Shown here in pieces: positions 59,766-64,000 of a stretch of 64,000 nt of DNA. The translations under genes were made by a program, and so were the position numbers. Under the pieces are notes generated by a model that was given only the letters and a program-made list of their open reading frames with translations, did no database searches and was not told the origin of the DNA. The stretch is from JBCDGH01 sp038751365. Its GTDB lineage: Bacteria > Patescibacteriota > JACMRA01. The stretch covers positions 8,952 through 72,951 of the forward strand of contig JBCDGH010000001.1 in NCBI GenBank assembly GCA_038751365.1, given 5' to 3'. Position 1 is the first letter of the stretch. Each line of letters begins with the position of its first letter.

Positions 59766-61847
59766 ATGCAAAGACTGTTCTGCCCTCGCTCTATCGCTGT
59801 AATTGGCTCATCTGGTAATGTAAAAAAACTGGGTCATATAGTATCCAAAAATATCATTGAAAGTGGTTATCGGGGAAATCTTTTTTTAATAAATCCAACT
59901 ACATCTAATATATTGGGTTATTCCACCAAAGAATCTGTATCCAAAATAACTGAGGTAATCGATTTGAGTATTTTTGTCATACCTTCTAATTCAGTGCTAA
60001 AGGTTATAGAAGAATTAGGTGAGCAAAAAAAAGTAAACAATGTTACAGAAACTACTTATGCGGTTATTATTTCAGCTGGCTTTAAAGAGACCGGTCAAGC
60101 AGGTTCTGAGCTAGAGACAGAGTTATTAGAGTTGGCTAGTAGTTATAATATCAAAGTTGTTGGTCCCAATTGTTTAGGAGTTATGAACTTAGCTAAAGAC
60201 AAATATGCCTTCAACGGAAGTTTTGGATTTTTACCAGCTTTATCGGGAAATATTTCTTTAGTATCCCAATCTGGAGCTCTTATCTCAGTAATGATAGAGC
60301 AAGCTCAGAGCTTAGGTTTTGGGTTTAATAAAATTATAAGTCTGGGTAACAAAGGAGATATAAACGAAAATGACCTAGTTACATACTTAAACACTGACGA
60401 TTCTACTGAAGTAATAGCCCTTTATCTAGAGTCTTTCGAAAATGGTAAAGACTTTTATAACTTATTGAAAAATACTACCAAACCTGTGGTTATTCTAAAA
60501 TCAGGTAGAAGTCAGATCGCGAAAAAAGCTGCCAGCTCTCACACTGGTTCAATTGCCGGAGATCAAAGAGTTTCAGAGGCATTTCTTGATAGCACTTTAG
60601 CGGTTGATGTCTATACTTTAGATGAGTTTTTTGATACACTCAATATATTTCGTCGCTATCAGAATTTAGATGATAATAAAGTAGTTGTTTGTACTAACGC
60701 TGGAGGTTTAGGTGTAATCGCTTTAGATGGGTTGTCAGGTTTAGACTTAGATTTGCAAGAGATTATTCAAGAGTTAAAAACAGATTTGAGCTCAAGTCAG
60801 CCTGATGCTGCAGGAATTAATAATCCTATAGATATTTTAGGTGATGCTGATGCAGATAGGTACGACAAAGCTTTATCAAGTATTTTAAAAACGTATCCTA
60901 AGGCTAGTTTACTTATAATTCTCACTCCACAAGTAAGTACTCAGGTAGATAATACTGCTGAGGTAGTTTGTCAGCTCAGTCTTAAATATCCAAAAGCTAC
61001 TATTTTACCAATATTTATAGGTGGAGAAATGGTTAAATCTGCTTTGCAGAAATTTGAAGATGATAACTTACCATATTTTAGTTCGCCTGAGAGGTGCCTT
61101 AGAGCTCTTAATAATCTATGGTGGTTTTCTAACTACATGAAATCTAGTGCTCATAATTCACTGACCATAAACTCCTCAGAGTTTGAAACTATAACTAAAG
61201 AGATTGATAGAAATATATTGGCAAATAGCAGAATTCTTAATTTTCAGGCAGTGTCCACTATTGCTAAAGTATACGACCTCAACTTACCTCGTTATATAAA
61301 CTTGACTAACAAAGATGACCTAAAAAATATATTTAACGTCCTTGGCACACCAATAGTAGCTAAATCTGTGAGCGCAGATATTTTACATCGAACAGAGAAA
61401 CGGGCAGTTGTCACAGATATCACAAATATTCAGCAGATAGAAGAGTTTTTAAAGAATAATCACTTACAGGATACTATTTTTCAAGAATCAATTCAAAAAG
61501 GGGTTGAAGTGTTTGCCGGAATTCAGCTAGATGAAAACTTTGGTCAAGTGTTAGTGGTAGGTAGCGGAGGGATTTATGCTGAAATTATGGATGACTTTGC
61601 TCTAGCACCGTTACCAAAAACAGTTGATCAGGTCAGAGAAGTTTTTGCCAAAACTAAAATAAGTAAAGTTTTCAACAACTATAGAAACGTACCTTTAAAT
61701 TCTGATAGCCTATATCAGTCAGTATTTAATTTATGCAAGTTTTCATCCCAGTTTCCACAGATAACTTCTATCGACGCTAATCCTATAATTGTAACCAAAA
61801 GCACGGCTTACGTAGTTGATTTGAAGATGTCTCTAATTCAGGTATAG
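59766..61847 (+). CDS. Acetate-CoA ligase (ADP-forming), fused alpha and beta
   Basis: 693 residues. CoA-binding domain at the N-terminus (FCPRSIAVIGSSGNVKKLG, VGPNCLGVMNL), succinyl-CoA synthetase-like middle domains (SQSGALISVMIEQA; phosphorylated His in SSHTGSIAGD near 260), then an ATP-grasp domain (TPIVAKSVSADILHRTEK to the end, with TSIDANPIIV). The enzyme converts acetyl-CoA, ADP and phosphate to acetate, CoA and ATP. In fermenting cells this yields ATP. Substrate could be another acyl-CoA. Its end overlaps the convergent gene by 15 bp. Confidence 0.9.
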   Translation: MQRLFCPRSIAVIGSSGNVKKLGHIVSKNIIESGYRGNLFLINPTTSNILGYSTKESVSKITEVIDLSIFVIPSNSVLKVIEELGEQKKVNNVTETTYAVIISAGFKETGQAGSELETELLELASSYNIKVVGPNCLGVMNLAKDKYAFNGSFGFLPALSGNISLVSQSGALISVMIEQAQSLGFGFNKIISLGNKGDINENDLVTYLNTDDSTEVIALYLESFENGKDFYNLLKNTTKPVVILKSGRSQIAKKAASSHTGSIAGDQRVSEAFLDSTLAVDVYTLDEFFDTLNIFRRYQNLDDNKVVVCTNAGGLGVIALDGLSGLDLDLQEIIQELKTDLSSSQPDAAGINNPIDILGDADADRYDKALSSILKTYPKASLLIILTPQVSTQVDNTAEVVCQLSLKYPKATILPIFIGGEMVKSALQKFEDDNLPYFSSPERCLRALNNLWWFSNYMKSSAHNSLTINSSEFETITKEIDRNILANSRILNFQAVSTIAKVYDLNLPRYINLTNKDDLKNIFNVLGTPIVAKSVSADILHRTEKRAVVTDITNIQQIEEFLKNNHLQDTIFQESIQKGVEVFAGIQLDENFGQVLVVGSGGIYAEIMDDFALAPLPKTVDQVREVFAKTKISKVFNNYRNVPLNSDSLYQSVFNLCKFSSQFPQITSIDANPIIVTKSTAYVVDLKMSLIQV

Positions 61848-62579
61848 ACTTGGTAGTAGACTCTCTGTAAATTCAGTGGTTTCTTCGAATTCAGGGTACC
61901 TTGCAGCTTGATTATAGACTTTAATGATATAGTAATTATCTTCAGTAACTGTGATATAGTAAACCTCGTCTTCAGTCATGTCTTTACGCTGAATCTGAGT
62001 CACTTTTGTGTTTTTAGGTAGTATTACATCTCTAGTTACAATCTCATATCCTGTATCTAATTTAGTTAAAACCGTTTCTTCGAATAAAGATTTATCTAGT
62101 TTATTGTCATACTCAGAGATTTGTACTTCGATGCCACTAATCAACTCTTGTCCATCTTTCACGTTAGAGCTAGTAAAGTTTGTTTTTACTGTAGTTAAAT
62201 CTTCCAAAAACTGAGATTCAGTGACATTTCTTTCTAGTCTGAAATTAGCTGGTGTTGGTCTGTTTAATACTAGACTAAAGTTATCACCAGTAACTATATT
62301 CTGTACGTCATCTTGATTTAATTGTTGTGTGTTAGTTTGAGTTTTAAGTGAATCTATTTGTTTCTCGCTTTCTAAATTTCTGTAGTAAGAATATCCTGCT
62401 AGGAAAAAAAGACTCAATAGTAAAATAAAAACCACGATCCATGCATAGTTTGTTTTGTTTTGGTTATTCTTCAAACTTCTTCTTACACTATTTTTCTTGG
62501 CTTCTAAAAACTCATTCATACTCTTAGACTCGTTAACAGGTTCAGTGAAATTGAATTGTAAAAATTCTTTTTTTGGCAT
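61833..62579 (-). CDS. Membrane-anchored exported protein, unknown
   Basis: 248 residues. Basic cytoplasmic N-terminus (to about 45), one transmembrane segment (about 46-65), a Q/N/T linker, and an alpha/beta soluble domain with no recognised family (NFRLERNVTESQFLEDL, DEVYYITVTEDNYYIIKVY). Layout is like other anchored outside proteins in the window. It is separated from the upstream ferric-reductase-like gene by 103 bp. Confidence 0.6.
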   Translation of the reverse strand: MPKKEFLQFNFTEPVNESKSMNEFLEAKKNSVRRSLKNNQNKTNYAWIVVFILLLSLFFLAGYSYYRNLESEKQIDSLKTQTNTQQLNQDDVQNIVTGDNFSLVLNRPTPANFRLERNVTESQFLEDLTTVKTNFTSSNVKDGQELISGIEVQISEYDNKLDKSLFEETVLTKLDTGYEIVTRDVILPKNTKVTQIQRKDMTEDEVYYITVTEDNYYIIKVYNQAARYPEFEETTEFTESLLPSLYLN

Positions 62580-62682
62580 AAGGCTGGTATATTCTAAGCT
62601 TTATTTGTTAGTGAGCTTTGTGTACTGCATTTTTGTTGTCAATCATATTGTAGATGTTAGTCTAAATTTAAATTCACCGGTA

Positions 62683-63291
62683 TCAAGGACTTGATTTTTG
62701 TTTGAGATAACTAAAAATAAAAGAGCATATTTGTAACACTGCAGTTGCTAGGATAATTATTGTTAGCAGTAGCTCGCCAATCAGGGCTACATGTAAGAAG
62801 ATTAACCAGATTATTAAATAAGTAAGATTATGCAATTTTTGCCAGTTACGTTTAAGTCGTTTTTTGGACCAGGTGTTTGAGGTTACGAATAAAGGAAAAG
62901 CTAAATAAAAAGCTATTGCTGAAACTGCTGTAAATAGTTGTATTGTAGGTCTTTGACCAATGGATACGTAAGGGTAAATAAAAACTATATAATAGTGACT
63001 ACTCGCAAGTAGAAACATTAATATACCCCACTGAGCTCTGGAATAAGTTAAAATGACTTGTATTTTTCGCCAAATGCCTTTGAGCTCGAATCGCCTGATC
63101 GTACCTGGGATAGTAGTAATCAAAAAGCTAAACAAAGAACCAACTCCCAAAGCTTTACCTAATTGGTAGTTATCGCTTAATCCTCTGGGTATTAGAACTA
63201 TGATAATCAATGTAATATAGATGCAAACTTTGGATAAGCTCTTTACCCAATTTTTGCTGTCAGAAAAATTTAGACTCAGTGAAGATAGCAT
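62683..63291 (-). CDS. Ferric-reductase-like transmembrane protein
   Basis: 202 residues from ATG 63291. Five or six membrane segments. It has the family's heme-ligand His pattern (MFLLASSHYYIVF and KLHNLTYLIIWLIFLHVAL) and a WSKKRLKRNWQKLHNL loop as in MsrQ and ferric reductases. The FAD/NAD domain of full ferric reductases is missing, so electrons must come from another protein. An upstream TTG (63393) keeps the frame open but would run through a perfect inverted repeat and the promoter, so it is rejected. Confidence 0.75.
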   Translation of the reverse strand: MLSSLSLNFSDSKNWVKSLSKVCIYITLIIIVLIPRGLSDNYQLGKALGVGSLFSFLITTIPGTIRRFELKGIWRKIQVILTYSRAQWGILMFLLASSHYYIVFIYPYVSIGQRPTIQLFTAVSAIAFYLAFPLFVTSNTWSKKRLKRNWQKLHNLTYLIIWLIFLHVALIGELLLTIIILATAVLQICSFIFSYLKQKSSP

Positions 63292-63297
63292 GCTATT

Positions 63298-63326
63298 AGG
63301 ATACTTATTTAGGTTCAGAATGTCAA
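63298..63326 (-). promoter_or_regulatory. Promoter of the ferric-reductase-like gene, leaderless geometry
   Basis: Minus strand TTGACA (63321-63326), 17-bp spacer, TATCCT (63298-63303), then 6 bases to the ATG at 63291. Confidence 0.65.
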
Positions 63327-63345
63327 AATATATCTGAGCGTAGAC

Positions 63346-63444
63346 AAAAAAAGACTTATACTGGGCTAGACAAGAGTATAAGTCTTTTTGCAAATACCTC
63401 CACGGGGAAGTAATGTTCAGCTAATAGTACTAGGTTAACTGAAC
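63346..63444 (-). ncRNA. Putative small RNA A
   Basis: Promoter TTGACT (63474-63479), 17 bp, ATTAAT (63451-63456); predicted start near 63444. A hairpin GTTCAG/CTGAAC (63415-63444) begins at the first base. The end is the 15-bp terminator. About 99 bases. It contains GGAGG near 63401-63405, self-paired with CTTCC. Confidence 0.4.
63348..63389. terminator. Bidirectional intrinsic terminator (15-bp arms)
   Basis: AAAAAGACTTATACT (63348-63362) and its exact complement (63375-63389) around a 12-base loop. A-runs and T-runs on both sides let it work in either direction. It closes putative small RNA A. Confidence 0.8.
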
Positions 63445-63489
63445 TTCTAAATTAATATTAAATTTTTTCAGTTAGTCAATATATCCAAG

Positions 63490-63550
63490 AAAAAGACGAT
63501 TAACCCCAGATTAATCGCCAAAAGCCACTAGTTACTTTATAGCTTCTAAG
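63490..63550 (-). ncRNA. Putative small RNA B
   Basis: Promoter TTGACA (63580-63585), 17 bp, TTACCT (63557-63562); start near 63550. It ends with a terminator: arms at 63495-63503 and 63511-63519 around a 7-base loop, then five T on the minus strand. About 61 bases. Confidence 0.35.
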
Positions 63551-63601
63551 TAGCTTAGGTAAGGTTTAATCTGGATTGTTGTCAAATAGTTAATTTTACT
63601 C

Positions 63602-63683
63602 AAAAAAAACAGTCTTAAAAATAAGACTGTGTATTGAACCTCTGTGTTGAGTACGTTGGGCTACTTGTTCTGGGTGAACAAGC
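63602..63683 (-). ncRNA. Putative small RNA C
   Basis: Promoter TTGACT (63713-63718), 17 bp, TATCTA (63690-63695). A perfect hairpin CTTGTTC/GAACAAG (63664-63682) begins at about +2. It ends with a perfect 9-bp terminator (63609-63630) and eight T. About 82 bases, no open frame. Confidence 0.45.
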
Positions 63684-63719
63684 TTGAAATAGATATGTAA
63701 TAAAGACAATTTAGTCAAC

Positions 63720-63815
63720 AAAAAAGACAGTTAGAGTAGTAACTGTCTTACAAATTACGAACTGTAAAGGTAATTCACTTTTTGCTGCTAAGAACGCAGC
63801 AGTGCACCCTTAGTT
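63720..63815 (-). ncRNA. Putative small RNA D
   Basis: Promoter TTGACT (63845-63850), 17 bp, TCTAAA (63822-63827). Hairpin TGCTGC/GCAGCA (63783-63801). Terminator with 10-bp arms (63724-63749) and six T. About 96 bases. Confidence 0.4.
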
Positions 63816-63922
63816 GCTTTATTTAGAGCATAGAAATGAGCTTTAGTCAATCTAAACTAAGAACCTGCCCCTAAATTAAAATACCTTGATAATAAAGAAA
63901 ACCACCGATTAGGTGGTGATCT

Positions 63923-64000
63923 ATGAATAATGTAAACTATTCTTGTGATTTAACACAGGAACAATTCAATAAATATGTGGTAAAGTATTTACCTAAAGTC
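63923..64000 (+). CDS. Partial protein at the right edge, possibly transposase N-terminus
   Basis: ATG 63923 to the edge, 26 residues (CDLTQEQFNKYVVKYLPKV at the end). The LTxEQ...LP pattern recalls the N-terminus of IS5-type transposases, but too little is visible. A hairpin ACCACC/GGTGGT (63901-63917) lies just upstream and would hide the translation start region, as in some insertion sequences. Confidence 0.35.
   Translation, partial: MNNVNYSCDLTQEQFNKYVVKYLPKV

Noticed and set aside
63292..63393. Upstream TTG start for the ferric-reductase-like protein
   Set aside because: It would translate through a perfect 15-bp terminator palindrome and a leaderless promoter that fits ATG 63291 exactly.
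63506..63574. Riboswitch-like alternative pairing CCAGATTAA with TTAATCTGG
   Set aside because: One arm is in the promoter spacer of small RNA B and would not be transcribed from that promoter.
1..64000. Alternative genetic code (TGA as Gly)
   Set aside because: TGA ends smpB, the leuS C-half and the exonuclease gene at the expected protein ends.
1..64000. CRISPR arrays or prophage
   Set aside because: No regularly spaced short repeats, no cas genes, no phage structural genes seen.

Overview
The window is AT-rich, densely packed bacterial DNA that looks like a small-genome lineage, most likely Candidate Phyla Radiation (Patescibacteria). This is inference from gene content: ADP-forming acetyl-CoA synthetase, fasciclin and lamin-tail surface proteins, an archaeal-type TyrRS, short versions of DnaE, UvrC and SmpB, and many small membrane proteins of unknown function. 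TGA terminates several clear genes (smpB at 12728, the leuS C-half at 48578, the exonuclease gene at 52361), so the TGA-to-Gly code of Gracilibacteria/Absconditabacteria does not apply. I cannot place the phylum more closely.

Layout. 1-16.6 kb: LTD surface protein, YbaB, truncated UvrC, YraN, DnaE, an HTH-phosphoribosyltransferase regulator with a palindromic operator, trigger factor, a two-domain fasciclin protein, tRNA-Gln and tRNA-Leu, SmpB, SSB, TyrRS and a membrane cyclophilin. 16.7-32 kb: a primary sigma factor fused in frame to TsaE, a diacylglycerol-type glycosyltransferase, ClpC, three large unrecognised proteins in one transcription unit, an ABC exporter and a glycosyltransferase gene with an apparent -1 frameshift. 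32-43.6 kb: MutM, a free-standing C-terminal third of ValRS, GyrB, a Nudix protein, FtsQ, a TGT lacking its zinc cysteines, and an ABC importer whose permease is fused to its binding protein. 43.9-48.6 kb: leucyl-tRNA synthetase split into two genes 1.6 kb apart, the first half carrying a Nudix domain inside the editing domain. 49-64 kb: a kinase-like protein, an AbiE toxin-antitoxin pair between degenerate direct repeats, a DEDD exonuclease, RpoC without RpoB beside it, two surface proteins, ADP-forming acetyl-CoA synthetase, a ferric-reductase-like membrane protein, and about 600 bp holding a tandem set of four putative small RNAs.

Gene control. Sigma-70 promoters (TTGACA, about 17 bp, TATAAT-like) are easy to see. 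In many genes the -10 box lies only 6-9 bases before the ATG, which predicts leaderless or nearly leaderless mRNAs. Shine-Dalgarno sequences are uncommon, and I used this promoter geometry to choose several starts (gyrB, MutM, the ferric-reductase-like protein, the FMN reductase).

Most noteworthy: the sigma70-TsaE fusion, the rearranged tRNA synthetases (split LeuRS with internal Nudix, stand-alone ValRS C-terminal module), and the small-RNA array at the right end. All calls come from reading the sequence and from remembered family motifs; no database search was run.
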